Assembly: GCA_028280065.1 (NCBI GenBank)
Contig: JANQMN010000076.1
Span: 1 to 64,000 of the forward strand
From: Hahella sp.
GTDB lineage: Bacteria > Pseudomonadota > Gammaproteobacteria > Pseudomonadales > Oleiphilaceae
Direction of reading: 5' to 3'
Length of the DNA stretch: 64,000 nt
Shown here: in pieces, positions 41,907 to 51,065 of the stretch
How the letters are laid out: each line of letters starts with the position of its first letter
Numbering within the stretch: the first letter of the stretch is position 1
The notes under the pieces: model-generated
Databases searched by the model: none
The model's input: the letters and a program-made list of their open reading frames with translations, nothing else
Told to the model about the DNA's origin: nothing
Made by a program: the position numbers and the translations under genes

Positions 41907-42950
41907 CTACTTCGTTGGTGTATTCAGCAAAAACTTCGACAATCGTAAACTTACTGTCTCAATAATTGTAGCCATAGAAAAACCAAATTTTTCCGCTATC
42001 GATTTCTTCTCATGATATTTGACTTGATAAACCTCAGCCTCATTACATTTTTCCAAAATGTAATCATCGCTGGTCTGCACCAAATCAATCAGGTTTTTCT
42101 CCAATGCCCGGCTACCGTACCAGATTTCCCCTTTTGCCACTTCTTCTATATCCACCTGGCTGCGATTCTCACTGACAAATGACTTAAATAGCTGATGAGT
42201 TTCTTCCAGGTCATCGAGAAACTTCTGCCGCCCTTTTTCCGTGTTTTCGCCGAAAATGGTTAATGTACGCTTGTATTCGCCCGCCGTTAAAACCTCGAAG
42301 TCGATATCATGCTTCTTTAACAAGCGGTGAAAATTAGGTAATTGGGCTACTACTCCGATGGAACCGATGACCGCAAATGGCGCCGCAAGAATTTTACTGC
42401 CGATACAGGCCATCATATAGCCGCCACTGGCGGCGACTTTGTCAACACAAACCGTCAAAGGAATACCCTTGTCCCGGATACGGCGCAGTTGGGAGGCTGC
42501 GAGACCATATCCATGCACCATCCCGCCAGGGCTCTCCAATCTTATGACCACCTCATCCTCCGGCTTGGCGATGGCCAGAACGGCGGTAATTTCCTGACGA
42601 AGATTGTTGACGCCGGATGCCCGTATGTCACCGTCAAAATCCAAAAGATACACTCTGGACTGCTTTGCTTCATCGAACTTTTCCTGTTTGTGTTTTTTCT
42701 GTTCCTGCTTCTCTTTCTTCTTTTGTTCCTTGTCGTGTTGTTTAAGCCAGTCTTTGGAATAGACTTCGTGCTCAATAGTTTCGCGCATTTTTTGTACGTT
42801 GCGATTCAGGTGTTTGACCTCTATTTCTCCGTCATGCCCTTTTTTACCGCGATGGCTTAGTCCGGCGACTGCAGCTACCACAAACAGTACTGCGATAACC
42901 AGAGTAGCCGCCTTCGCCAGAAACAGGCCATATTCAAATAGAAATTCCAA
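41907..42950 (-). CDS. sohB: SohB-type membrane serine protease (S49)
   Basis: 347 residues. One N-terminal transmembrane helix (AATLVIAVLFVVAAVAG) is followed by a charged Lys/Gln/Glu-rich coiled segment and an S49 peptidase domain. Catalytic Ser is in DKVAASGGYMMACIGSKI and Lys in LTAGEYKRTLTIFGE; AVIGSIGVVAQLPNF is also typical. Length and layout match SohB rather than SppA. SohB is a periplasm-facing protease, a multicopy suppressor of htrA in E. coli. Confidence 0.9.
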   Translation of the reverse strand: MEFLFEYGLFLAKAATLVIAVLFVVAAVAGLSHRGKKGHDGEIEVKHLNRNVQKMRETIEHEVYSKDWLKQHDKEQKKKEKQEQKKHKQEKFDEAKQSRVYLLDFDGDIRASGVNNLRQEITAVLAIAKPEDEVVIRLESPGGMVHGYGLAASQLRRIRDKGIPLTVCVDKVAASGGYMMACIGSKILAAPFAVIGSIGVVAQLPNFHRLLKKHDIDFEVLTAGEYKRTLTIFGENTEKGRQKFLDDLEETHQLFKSFVSENRSQVDIEEVAKGEIWYGSRALEKNLIDLVQTSDDYILEKCNEAEVYQVKYHEKKSIAEKFGFSMATIIETVSLRLSKFLLNTPTK

Positions 42951-43332
42951 CGCAAAGCTCCTTTTAATTCATCAATGTGGGTATCTCGCCAATGTGGACA
43001 CAGCGAGACCAGAGATTCTACTTCCGCGCATGCGCCATTGCGTGACAATATTGTGCTTTTCTTAGCAAATTACAAGCACCAACCCTCGCCCCGGCCAATA
43101 ATTCAAACAAGCGTTCGATTTATTGTTGACAGCCAGCAGTAAGTTGCCTAAATTCTTGGACATCCAGAATCCAACTGCAGCCTTGCACTGTGACACTGGT
43201 GAAACACGCCACACCGGAAGAGATGCAAAACCTTCCACGCGGCGCTAGTGGCCTACAAGACGTAGACACGACGTAGATAGCGGGTCCATTGACCGATTAA
43301 GTTTCCCAACCGAAAAAATAAAGGAATCCGAT
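42951..43332. other. Intergenic region upstream of the SCP2 gene
   Basis: 382 bp between the divergent sohB and SCP2 genes. It contains a strong sigma70 promoter for the SCP2 gene (43126-43154) with a dyad upstream and a long 5' leader of about 170 nt. AAGGAA precedes the ATG at 43333. No coding frame is credible. Confidence 0.6.
43101..43154 (+). promoter_or_regulatory. Sigma70 promoter and upstream dyad of the SCP2 gene
   Basis: TTGACA at 43126-43131 and TAAATT at 43149-43154 are separated by exactly 17 bp. Just upstream, ATTCAAACAAGCGTTCGATT (43101-43120) is an imperfect dyad reminiscent of TetR-type PsrA/FadR-like sites of fatty-acid genes. The promoter is a good match; the operator is a guess. 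Confidence 0.6.
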
Positions 43333-43650
43333 ATGCCTGTAGAGCAAATTTTTCAACAATTAAAAGACAACTTCAATGCAGATGCCGCTGATGGATTGGA
43401 TCTGGTTTTTCAGTTCGACATTGAAGATGCAGACAAGCATCACCTGATTGTCAAAGACGGTACTTGCGAATCCGTTGCCGGAGAACACGACGATCCTTCT
43501 GTTACCTTAATCATGAATACAGAAACCCTCCAAGGCATCGTTTCCGGCGAAACCGATGGCATGCAAGCCTTTATGGCGGGTCAAATTCGCGCTGAAGGCG
43601 ACATGATGCTGGCAATGAAGTTGGGCGAACTGTTCAGTATCGGTGGATAA
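43333..43650 (+). CDS. SCP2 sterol-carrier domain protein
   Basis: 105 residues, a single SCP2 domain: FNADAADGLDLVFQFDIEDA, HHLIVKDGTCESVAGEHDDP, SVTLIMNTETLQGIVSGETD, GMQAFMAGQIRAEGDMMLAM. These small cytoplasmic proteins bind fatty acyl chains or other lipids. They are common in hydrocarbon- and lipid-degrading marine gammaproteobacteria. AAGGAA is at the correct distance from the ATG, and a strong terminator follows. Confidence 0.9.
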   Translation: MPVEQIFQQLKDNFNADAADGLDLVFQFDIEDADKHHLIVKDGTCESVAGEHDDPSVTLIMNTETLQGIVSGETDGMQAFMAGQIRAEGDMMLAMKLGELFSIGG

Positions 43651-43664
43651 TTCTCCATCATCTG

Positions 43665-43694
43665 AAAAAATGCCTCATCCGATGGGGCATTTTT
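43665..43694. terminator. Bidirectional intrinsic terminator
   Basis: AAAAAATGCCTCAT-CCG-ATGGGGCATTTTT forms a 13-bp stem with one mismatch, with A and T runs on each side. It lies between the convergent SCP2 gene and the minus-strand gene ending at 43718 and can end transcripts from both. Confidence 0.85.
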
Positions 43695-43717
43695 ATTTCA
43701 TGCTATAGAGAAAGAAA

Positions 43718-44371
43718 CTACTTCCACTGTTCCACGGCATCGACCGCGGCGCTGTTGATCGGCCTTGAAACCAAACCGTCCAGCCCGACCGAAATCGCAA
43801 ATTCCGCCCCGTCTTTTAACGGCAGGTAAGTTGCACTGCCATATTTGGCATCTACCCAGGGCACAAGCCTTTCGCTCTGCAACCACTGAAAAACGTCAAA
43901 CGGCGATAAAGATTCGACAATGGCATACACCGTGCGCTCTGCCTCGACTTCTTGATCCAGGCTTAAATAACGTCCGCTGATACGATCAAGCCGATAACCC
44001 GGCGTAGCGCCGATAAATGTCGCAAACGGGCCGTTCCAGGTGATCAGCCGGGCATCCAATTGCCAGAGATCGCCCTTCAACCGGTATTGATAGGTGTCGC
44101 CATGAATCACTATAAGATCGACAACGTACACTTGGTCGTCAACGCGCTGGATTGCCAACTTGGCGATAGGGACATCGTAGCGGTAGGATTGATAACGGTG
44201 TAGATCCACGCCTACCAATACCAAAATAAACGCCAAGGCAACCAAGCTAAAGGCCAGCGTAGCCTTTAGCCAGGTAATAAACCAGGATTTTCGAAACACT
44301 GTCCAAAGACATGAAAGGGCTATTACGCCCGCGATAGCAATTAGGGTAATACTGGAAACGGAATAAAACAT
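43718..44371 (-). CDS. Membrane-anchored hypothetical protein
   Basis: 217 residues. Two N-terminal transmembrane helices (TLIAIAGVIALSCLWTVF and FSLVALAFILVLVGVDLH) are followed by a soluble, beta-rich domain (VYVVDLIVIHGDTYQYRLKG, DLWQLDARLITWNGPFATFI). In Pseudomonas-type genomes similar proteins are labelled multidrug transporter, but two helices and a soluble domain do not support transport. It ends 15 nt before the fimL start region and is in the same direction as fimL, so it may be co-transcribed. Confidence 0.7.
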   Translation of the reverse strand: MFYSVSSITLIAIAGVIALSCLWTVFRKSWFITWLKATLAFSLVALAFILVLVGVDLHRYQSYRYDVPIAKLAIQRVDDQVYVVDLIVIHGDTYQYRLKGDLWQLDARLITWNGPFATFIGATPGYRLDRISGRYLSLDQEVEAERTVYAIVESLSPFDVFQWLQSERLVPWVDAKYGSATYLPLKDGAEFAISVGLDGLVSRPINSAAVDAVEQWK

Positions 44372-44386
44372 CAGGCCTGCTATGGG

Positions 44387-46084
44387 CTAATAGCCCAAGG
44401 ATTTAACGCTCTCCTCGGCAAACATTAACAATTCACCATTGCCAGTCTGTGACCGATTCAGGCTATCTACATAATATTCCAATGAAGTCAACGCATCGGC
44501 CAACGTCTCCAATGCATGCTCATCAGGATCGGTAGTGGCATTGACCAACTGCTCCTCAATAAAGCGCGCCACTGCTCTCAGGGCTTTGGCAGCACGCGAT
44601 TGACCGATCATCAATAATGCCCCAAGCACGGCATCCAGGCCTGACAGCACATTGGACAGATGAGCCCGGTCCCCCTCCGACTCTAAAAAGGCGGTGATGG
44701 ACCGTTTGGTCGCAGAAATCACGTTTTGTGATTCCCCTAATACCACGATCATGGCTTCTGTAAGATAAGGACTGTCATCTACCCTGGTTACTTTATCGGC
44801 CATTCGATCCGTTTCGACGGTCAACCCTTCTTCTTCCAGGCGGCTAACGGCTTGTTCAATGCTCAACACCGAATCCGCTATCAGCAACAAATCGTTATCC
44901 GTCGGCTGACGCGAGTCGAGCGACCAGCCTTTAAACTTGGTCTGCATCTGGCGGGCGACATCGCTCAGTTTCTTTAAGTCCAACATAAGCAAAGTATCGG
45001 CCAGGCTGCCAAGCCCGGTGCCAATTTGTTCAAAATTATCAGACTCCGAATCTATGCCTCGCTCGATGATATCGAGTTTATCCTTGATTTGATTAATTTC
45101 TTCATGTAAGGCCTTTGCCAGAGAGGTCAGAACATCGCTGCCGGGTCCCATGAGCAGGCTGCGATGCGCTTCCAACTTGGCTTCGTCAAAACCGGAGGGT
45201 TCCGTATGATAGCGCGCCAGCAACTCTTTCGTTTCGTCGCTCTTATTGCCACTGAGGGCGATAACATAAATCAGATCCTTCCCGACGGTTTCCGACATGA
45301 CCTTGGACGTGGCGACCTTTCCCAGCTTCGCGAGCTCTTTGGCATTCTTTTCAATTCGCATAAACAACCGCTGCCGGGAAGGAGTGAGCAGCATCAGGTG
45401 TTCACGCATGACATCACTGGCCCTGGCGGTTAGCAGCCACATATCGACCAGTGAAGACCCCTTGCAGAGCTTGGCGAACCCATTGGCGGAGCGGCTTATC
45501 AGCAAATAGGCTACTTCGCGCTCGGTCGCCCTTAACAGACTTAACAGGCCCACTTGATACATATGACGCAAGCGACGGCACCGAAATTGAAAGACTTCAG
45601 CCGTCACCTGGTTGTCCATGGCGGGTTTCGGCGTAACCCGTTCGAAGACCACATCAAAGAAGTAGCTGTCCGGCAGTGGGCGCTCGTCCCGCAACTGGCG
45701 GAGCTTATTGATAGTATCCAGCAACAGCTCGGGATGATCTTCCCGGCGTTTATCGAAGTACTCGGTATAACGGCGCAGAATAAACAATGCCTGGCTCAGC
45801 ATTGCCAATAGATCGTTTTTTTCGTCTGACGCGCCGACCGGAACTTCATTGGCGACAGAAACGCTTTCGCGGCAAAGAATGGTGCCGCCTTGCAGCTCAA
45901 TGAGAGTAAAAATACCACGCAGTTGGTTTAGATAATCGATACAGTTTTGCAGATCATCGCCGCTGTCACGATTTTCCTGAAAGCGTTCGAGACTGAGTTC
46001 AGCCTGCTCAATTGTCTTGTGGATTTCCTTTTCAACCAAATCGAACGAGCTGGATTTTTTCGCGGCAGCAGTCGCGTCGACCAT
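44387..46084 (-). CDS. fimL: FimL-like scaffold protein of type IV pilus signalling
   Basis: 565 residues, helical throughout, matching the FimL length. It resembles the N-terminal, non-enzymatic part of ChpA: FDLVEKEIHKTIEQAELSLE, DLQNCIDYLNQLRGIFTLIE, LQGGTILCRESVSVANEVPV. No phosphoacceptor His motif of the Hpt type is seen. In Pseudomonas aeruginosa FimL links the Chp chemosensory system to cAMP production and surface motility. The location next to dnaQ, rnhA, gloB and mltD agrees with its genome setting there. AGGGAA precedes the ATG. Confidence 0.82.
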   Translation of the reverse strand: MVDATAAAKKSSSFDLVEKEIHKTIEQAELSLERFQENRDSGDDLQNCIDYLNQLRGIFTLIELQGGTILCRESVSVANEVPVGASDEKNDLLAMLSQALFILRRYTEYFDKRREDHPELLLDTINKLRQLRDERPLPDSYFFDVVFERVTPKPAMDNQVTAEVFQFRCRRLRHMYQVGLLSLLRATEREVAYLLISRSANGFAKLCKGSSLVDMWLLTARASDVMREHLMLLTPSRQRLFMRIEKNAKELAKLGKVATSKVMSETVGKDLIYVIALSGNKSDETKELLARYHTEPSGFDEAKLEAHRSLLMGPGSDVLTSLAKALHEEINQIKDKLDIIERGIDSESDNFEQIGTGLGSLADTLLMLDLKKLSDVARQMQTKFKGWSLDSRQPTDNDLLLIADSVLSIEQAVSRLEEEGLTVETDRMADKVTRVDDSPYLTEAMIVVLGESQNVISATKRSITAFLESEGDRAHLSNVLSGLDAVLGALLMIGQSRAAKALRAVARFIEEQLVNATTDPDEHALETLADALTSLEYYVDSLNRSQTGNGELLMFAEESVKSLGY

Positions 46085-46221
46085 AGTTTATTCCCTACTA
46101 CCATTCCTAAAAAGTATCGTGTTATTACTAACTTATATCACAAAATTCAAGTTAAACAAGAAATTGCCTGTTGTAGTTGGTAGCAAAAAGTAAATTTAAT
46201 TCTGAAAACGCAGATTGCACT

Positions 46222-46941
46222 TCAATCCACTTGCCACAGACAGTTGCCCGCACTTTTTACAATCGCGTCCAACTGCTCTTTATGCGCCACCAATTCTTCA
46301 TCATTCGCCCGGATAACCCTGAGTCGGGGCCGATCTTCAGACAGACGCTTGATTCGGGAACCGCCGCCTTCCATGCCGGTATCTTCTTCATTGAGAGACA
46401 GGGAGGTTTGCCCCCCGGTCATCATTAAATAAACGTCAGCCAGAATCTCCGCATCAAGCAGTGCGCCATGTAAGTCCCGATGGCTATTATCGATCCCATA
46501 GCGTTTGCATAACGCATCGAGATTGTTTTTTTGCCCCGGATGCTTCTTGCGGGCAAGTAGCAGCGTATCAACGACACCGCAATAATCTTCAGTACGCCCG
46601 GGCGACTGTTCCAGCAAGCTGAACTCGTAGTCCATAAAACCGACATCAAATGCGGCATTGTGAATTACCAGTTCGGCGCCCTTTATGAATTCGAGAAATT
46701 CGTTGTAGACCTCGACGAACCTAGGCTTATCCGACAGGAACTCATTTGAGATACCATGGACTTCCAGCGCGCCCTCGTCCACCTCCCGTTCCGGGTTGAT
46801 ATAAACATGATAATGGTTGCCCGTCAGACGTCGATTTAAAATCTCAACGCAACCGATTTCAATGATTCGGTGGCCCTGCGAAGTCTCTAGCCCCGTGGTT
46901 TCCGTATCCAAAACCACTTGGCGTATAACGCTACTGTTCAA
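46222..46941 (-). CDS. dnaQ: DNA polymerase III epsilon subunit, 3'-5' proofreading exonuclease
   Basis: 239 residues. Exonuclease motifs: ExoI QVVLDTETTGLETSQGH, ExoII LVIHNAAFDVGFMDYEFSLL, ExoIII HGALLDAEILADVYLMMTGG. The C-terminal helix region binds the alpha subunit. It lies on the minus strand with rnhA upstream, an ancient neighbour pair in proteobacteria (dnaQ and rnhA are divergent in E. coli but co-directional in pseudomonads). Confidence 0.95.
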   Translation of the reverse strand: MNSSVIRQVVLDTETTGLETSQGHRIIEIGCVEILNRRLTGNHYHVYINPEREVDEGALEVHGISNEFLSDKPRFVEVYNEFLEFIKGAELVIHNAAFDVGFMDYEFSLLEQSPGRTEDYCGVVDTLLLARKKHPGQKNNLDALCKRYGIDNSHRDLHGALLDAEILADVYLMMTGGQTSLSLNEEDTGMEGGGSRIKRLSEDRPRLRVIRANDEELVAHKEQLDAIVKSAGNCLWQVD

Positions 46942-47026
46942 TGCTGAAATTCCTGTCGCTTGTCCAAAGTTCGAACTTTAAATGATAGTAGAAAGATAAA
47001 ACAATGCTCCGCATTTACCGGTATCT

Positions 47027-47461
47027 CTAGGCAAGCTCATCCACACCACGATTTGCCAGGGAATCGGCGCGTTCATTCATCGGATGCCCGCTGTGCCCCT
47101 TGACCCAATGCCAGTTCACCTCATGCTGGCCGATAATTGCATTCAAACGTTCCCATAAATCAGCATTCTTTACCGGCGAACCCGAGGCAGTTCTCCAGCC
47201 TTTTTTAAGCCAATTTTGCATCCATTCAGTGATACCCTTGCGGAGATATTGTGAGTCGGTATACAAATCAACTTTGCAACCCTGCTTTAAGGCATTAAGA
47301 GCTTCGATAGCAGCCAGCAACTCCATGCGATTATTGGTCGTATGCGGCTCGCCTCCCCATAACTCCTTTTCGTGCTCACCATATTTAAGCACTGCGCCCC
47401 AACCTCCCCGGCCGGGATTTCCTTTACAGGCGCCATCCGTATATATCTCAACCTTTTTCAT
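47027..47461 (-). CDS. rnhA: Ribonuclease HI
   Basis: 144 residues from ATG 47461, which overlaps the stop of the upstream methyltransferase (ATGA); a GTG further upstream would add 21 residues not found in the family. Catalytic residues: Asp in [20 protein letters not shown], Glu in [15 protein letters not shown], Asp in [20 protein letters not shown], final Asp in [13 protein letters not shown], with the His in WVKGHSGHP. It cleaves RNA in RNA-DNA hybrids. Confidence 0.95.
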   Translation of the reverse strand: MKKVEIYTDGACKGNPGRGGWGAVLKYGEHEKELWGGEPHTTNNRMELLAAIEALNALKQGCKVDLYTDSQYLRKGITEWMQNWLKKGWRTASGSPVKNADLWERLNAIIGQHEVNWHWVKGHSGHPMNERADSLANRGVDELA

Positions 47462-48279
47462 TTTTTCGATAGGGGGGTGAATTGATGTACTACCGCGCCG
47501 CTGGTCAGCGGCTGGGTTTTCCACTTGGACCGTAAAGGCATGGTTCCGGCAACCCGTTTTTGTGCCTGCATCACATAAAAAGCACCCATCGGCAACCGCA
47601 AACGTATGCCCAAGCGTTCCAGAAAAGCAAAGCGCTTTAACCAGCTACTGTTACCCACCGGCGGCATAAAAAAACTATGGCCGATTTTTTTTACCTGAAA
47701 ATCCAGCAACGAAAGCCAGTCTTCCAGCCGCGATGCCGTTAAGAATCGTGCGTTCCAAGGTGCCCGCCTGCTCCGGGACAATAACTTACGCAAACCCCAG
47801 CTACTCACCGGGTTAAAGCCGACCAGCACCATATGCCCCCCTGATCGCAAAACCCGATTGGCCTCGCGCAAGGCTTGATGGGGATGCTGGCTGACATCCA
47901 ACGTATGATGCAAAATCACCAGATCAATACTCTCGCTGGCCAACGGAAGTTCGTCAGCATCACAAAGTAAAACGCCGGAGCTTGGATTATCCTGCAAACG
48001 GCCCAGCGCCTTCGCCGCGTCGGGATGATCTAAGTCGGGCACGGCTAAAATCCGGTGCCCCAACAGGCTTTTTTCGCCTACCTCCGTATCAATGCCGAGG
48101 AGCATTTCCAACTGGTGGTAACCGAAAAAACGAGAAACGGCCCGTTCCACCGCAGCCTTCTCCGCACGTAACAAATGCCTTCCCAGCGGACTGCGAAACC
48201 ATGCCTGCATTTGCCGGTGCATTTCCAGGCTGTGCCTTTCCTGTTCCTCGGAAATCTGGTCTTGCTCTGTTCTTGCCAC
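47458..48279 (-). CDS. SAM-dependent methyltransferase, gloB-rnhA neighbour
   Basis: 273 residues from GTG 48279, where GGAG stands 10 nt upstream; the open frame reaches 48360 but without such a site, and ATG at about 48222 is a further option. It contains a methyltransferase type 11 domain: [60 protein letters not shown]. The SAM-binding GxGxG loop is not canonical. Family members always sit between gloB and rnhA in pseudomonads and relatives. Substrate unknown. Confidence 0.85.
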   Translation of the reverse strand: MARTEQDQISEEQERHSLEMHRQMQAWFRSPLGRHLLRAEKAAVERAVSRFFGYHQLEMLLGIDTEVGEKSLLGHRILAVPDLDHPDAAKALGRLQDNPSSGVLLCDADELPLASESIDLVILHHTLDVSQHPHQALREANRVLRSGGHMVLVGFNPVSSWGLRKLLSRSRRAPWNARFLTASRLEDWLSLLDFQVKKIGHSFFMPPVGNSSWLKRFAFLERLGIRLRLPMGAFYVMQAQKRVAGTMPLRSKWKTQPLTSGAVVHQFTPLSKK

Positions 48280-48441
48280 GCATCTATCTCCAATATGCAG
48301 TTGCACATTAGCTTTCTGTATCTTGCCACTTGGCAAGAGAAACTTATAATACGGCGGCAAGCGCTAAATTGACAGTAACCCGCAATTAACTTCTCGTGAC
48401 AGGGTTATCCACCGGTTTTTATTGAGCAGAAAGGGTTTTTT

Positions 48442-49212
48442 ATGATTAATGTTGTTCCCATACCCGCTTTTAATGATAACTACATATGGATGATCAGTGA
48501 CAATAGCCAGGCATGGGTTGTTGATCCCGGAGATGCACAGCCGGTGCTTGCGGCGCTCGAAACGCACAATCTGGAATTGGCCGGTATTTTGGTTACCCAT
48601 CACCATTTCGATCACATCGGCGGTGTAGCCAAGCTGGTAAAAACCTTCCAGGTTCCAGTGATCGGCAATCCGGACAAGATCGCCCAGATCACCGACAACG
48701 TTAAGGAAGGCGACAATGTGGAGCTGCTTAACACGTCGCTGAAGGTCATTTCTGTTCCCGGCCATACCCTGGACCACATTGCCTACTTTGGCGAGTTACC
48801 CGGCACAGGACCGAGCATTTTTTGCGGCGACACGCTGTTCTCAGCCGGCTGTGGCCGCCTGTTCGAAGGTACGGCGGCACAGATGTTAACGTCTCTGGAG
48901 AAGCTTGCTGAACTGCCGGCCGAAACCAAGGTTTTTTGCGCCCATGAATATACCTTGGCTAACTTGGCATTCGCTAAAGCCTCCATGCCGGGCAATCAGG
49001 CTGTCGAAGAGAGAATAAGCGCCTGCGAAAAGCTGCGGTCGCAAGGTTTGCCCACATTGCCCGTAACATTGGCTGAGGAAAAAACCTACAATCCTTTTCT
49101 GATGGCCCGGCATCCGGACAAAGTGCGGTCCGTAATAGCCGGGACACAAGTGAAGGAGGATGATCCGGTAAGTATTTTCGCCGCCTTACGAAGCTGGAAG
49201 GACCGCTTTTAG
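48442..49212 (+). CDS. gloB: Hydroxyacylglutathione hydrolase (glyoxalase II)
   Basis: 256 residues. Metallo-beta-lactamase fold with the binuclear zinc motif ILVTHHHFDHIGGVAKL at 50-66. Further ligands are in SVPGHTLDHIAYFGEL, IFCGDTLFSAGCGRLFEGTA and KVFCAHEYTLANLAFA. It hydrolyses S-D-lactoylglutathione in methylglyoxal detoxification. It is divergent from the methyltransferase, with about 160 bp for both promoters. Confidence 0.95.
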   Translation: MINVVPIPAFNDNYIWMISDNSQAWVVDPGDAQPVLAALETHNLELAGILVTHHHFDHIGGVAKLVKTFQVPVIGNPDKIAQITDNVKEGDNVELLNTSLKVISVPGHTLDHIAYFGELPGTGPSIFCGDTLFSAGCGRLFEGTAAQMLTSLEKLAELPAETKVFCAHEYTLANLAFAKASMPGNQAVEERISACEKLRSQGLPTLPVTLAEEKTYNPFLMARHPDKVRSVIAGTQVKEDDPVSIFAALRSWKDRF

Positions 49213-49261
49213 CGTCTACATGACACAAATAATTTCTATTGGAAGACTTAAGCAGTAAAAC

Positions 49262-51028
49262 ATGAAGTTCCTCATTCGCCTCTTCTTATTTTGTCTCTTC
49301 GGCTTCTTGGCGGGCTGTAGCGCCTTTAACCAATTAACTTCCGGCCCATCCCAACCGAACCCGGAAACCCACCAGGTCGGTCCTGCCGCAAATCCAGTCA
49401 GCGCATCGAAGCAGGCATCGAACGCCGCGAAAAAAACCATAGCAGCGATAGAACCGAATGACCATCCGCCGAAGCACACCGTTGAATCGAGCCCACTGCC
49501 GGCGTCGCCCGATCCAAACTCAACCGGCAAAGAAGCACCTGCCGCAGACCAGCCACAATCCCTGGCAGGCGACAACCTGATCAACGAACAACAAGTTGAA
49601 GATCTCTGGCAGCGCATCCGAGCCGGCTACCAGCTTGATCTGAACAACAATCAAAAACGCGTACAACAAGAAATCCGCTGGTACACCAGACATCCTGCTT
49701 ACCTGACACGAACCTTTTCCCGAGCCGAGCCATATCTTTACTACATCGTTGAACAGGCGGAGAAGAAGAAGGTTCCGCTGGAACTTACGCTATTACCAAT
49801 AGTTGAAAGCGCATTCGACCCCTTTGCATACTCCCATGGCAGGGCAGCAGGTATTTGGCAGTTTATTCCCGGAACCGGAAAACAGTATGGATTGAAGCAA
49901 AATTGGTGGTACGACGGCCGCCGAGACATTCCGGCTTCCACTCAAGCTGCGCTAAACTATTTAACAGATTTGGCAGAACGCTTTGACGGCAACTGGTTAT
50001 TGGCGCTGGCAGCCTACAATTCAGGCGCCGGCACTGTATCGAAAGCCATCAAACGCAATAAGAAGGCGGGTAAACCCACAGACTTCTGGCACCTGAAATT
50101 GCCAAGGGAAACGAGCGCTTATGTACCCAGGCTATTGGCAATCGCAACCATTATTGCCGACCCGGAAATGTTTCGCGTGAATCTGGAGCCAATCGAAAAT
50201 AAGTCGTTGTTTGAAGTAGTCATGCTGGATTCTCAAATCGACCTGGCGAAAGCTGCCGAGCTTGCGGAAATCTCGGTGGATGATCTCTATCTTTGGAATC
50301 CCGGCTTCAACCAATGGGCTACCGATCCGCTTGGCCCCCATCAATTGGCGATTCCGACAGATAAAATCGCGTTGTTTCAAACCAACTTGGCAAACTTACC
50401 TAAAGATCAGCGGGTGCAATGGACGCGTTACAAAATCAAGCCTGGCGATAGCTTGATCGGAATAGCACGAAAACATAAAACCACGCCTGCGGTACTTCGT
50501 GATATCAACAATATTCGAGGCTCGTTCATTAAAGCCGGTGACGCTTTACTTATCCCCAACAGCCATTATTCGGCGGCGAGTTATACTCTTAGTGCAGATA
50601 ACCGTCTGGCAAACAAGCAACGTTTTAATCCTGGCAAGAACACCCGCAAAGTTACGCATACGGTAAAATCCGGGGATACCCTGTGGGACATTTCCAGAAA
50701 GTATCGGGTGAATATCAGAAAGCTGGCGCGCTGGAATAATATGGCCCCTACTGACCTGCTAAGACCCGGCCGCAAACTGACGGTATGGACAACGTCCCGC
50801 TCAGAGACGCAGGTTGCTGCGCTACCTTCCAAAATACAAAATAATCGTGAAGGCGTAATGCGGAAGATCGGCTACAAGGTGCGCAAAGGTGATTCACTGT
50901 ACAAAATCGCCAACCGGTATAAAGTCTCGATCTCCCAACTGGTGGCCTGGAATGATATTCAACGCACTGCTGTTCTCAGACCTGGTCAAAAGCTGGATAT
51001 CTTTGTCGATGTCACGAAAGTGAACTAG
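49262..51028 (+). CDS. mltD: Membrane-bound lytic murein transglycosylase D, three LysM
   Basis: 588 residues. Lipobox FLAGCSAF, then a Pro/Ala/Ser-rich linker. The SLT domain has catalytic Glu in LLPIVESAFDPFAYSHGRAA, followed by GIWQFIPGTGKQYGLKQNWW and LALAAYNSGAGTVSKAIKRN. Three C-terminal LysM repeats begin YKIKPGDSLIGIARKHKTTP, HTVKSGDTLWDISRKYRVNI and YKVRKGDSLYKIANRYKVSI. It cleaves peptidoglycan with anhydro-muropeptide formation at the outer-membrane inner face. It is 50 nt after gloB, as in Pseudomonas. Confidence 0.94.
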   Translation: MKFLIRLFLFCLFGFLAGCSAFNQLTSGPSQPNPETHQVGPAANPVSASKQASNAAKKTIAAIEPNDHPPKHTVESSPLPASPDPNSTGKEAPAADQPQSLAGDNLINEQQVEDLWQRIRAGYQLDLNNNQKRVQQEIRWYTRHPAYLTRTFSRAEPYLYYIVEQAEKKKVPLELTLLPIVESAFDPFAYSHGRAAGIWQFIPGTGKQYGLKQNWWYDGRRDIPASTQAALNYLTDLAERFDGNWLLALAAYNSGAGTVSKAIKRNKKAGKPTDFWHLKLPRETSAYVPRLLAIATIIADPEMFRVNLEPIENKSLFEVVMLDSQIDLAKAAELAEISVDDLYLWNPGFNQWATDPLGPHQLAIPTDKIALFQTNLANLPKDQRVQWTRYKIKPGDSLIGIARKHKTTPAVLRDINNIRGSFIKAGDALLIPNSHYSAASYTLSADNRLANKQRFNPGKNTRKVTHTVKSGDTLWDISRKYRVNIRKLARWNNMAPTDLLRPGRKLTVWTTSRSETQVAALPSKIQNNREGVMRKIGYKVRKGDSLYKIANRYKVSISQLVAWNDIQRTAVLRPGQKLDIFVDVTKVN

Positions 51029-51065
51029 GGATTCACATCCATTGTAAATGACAGTAAAAACGGGG

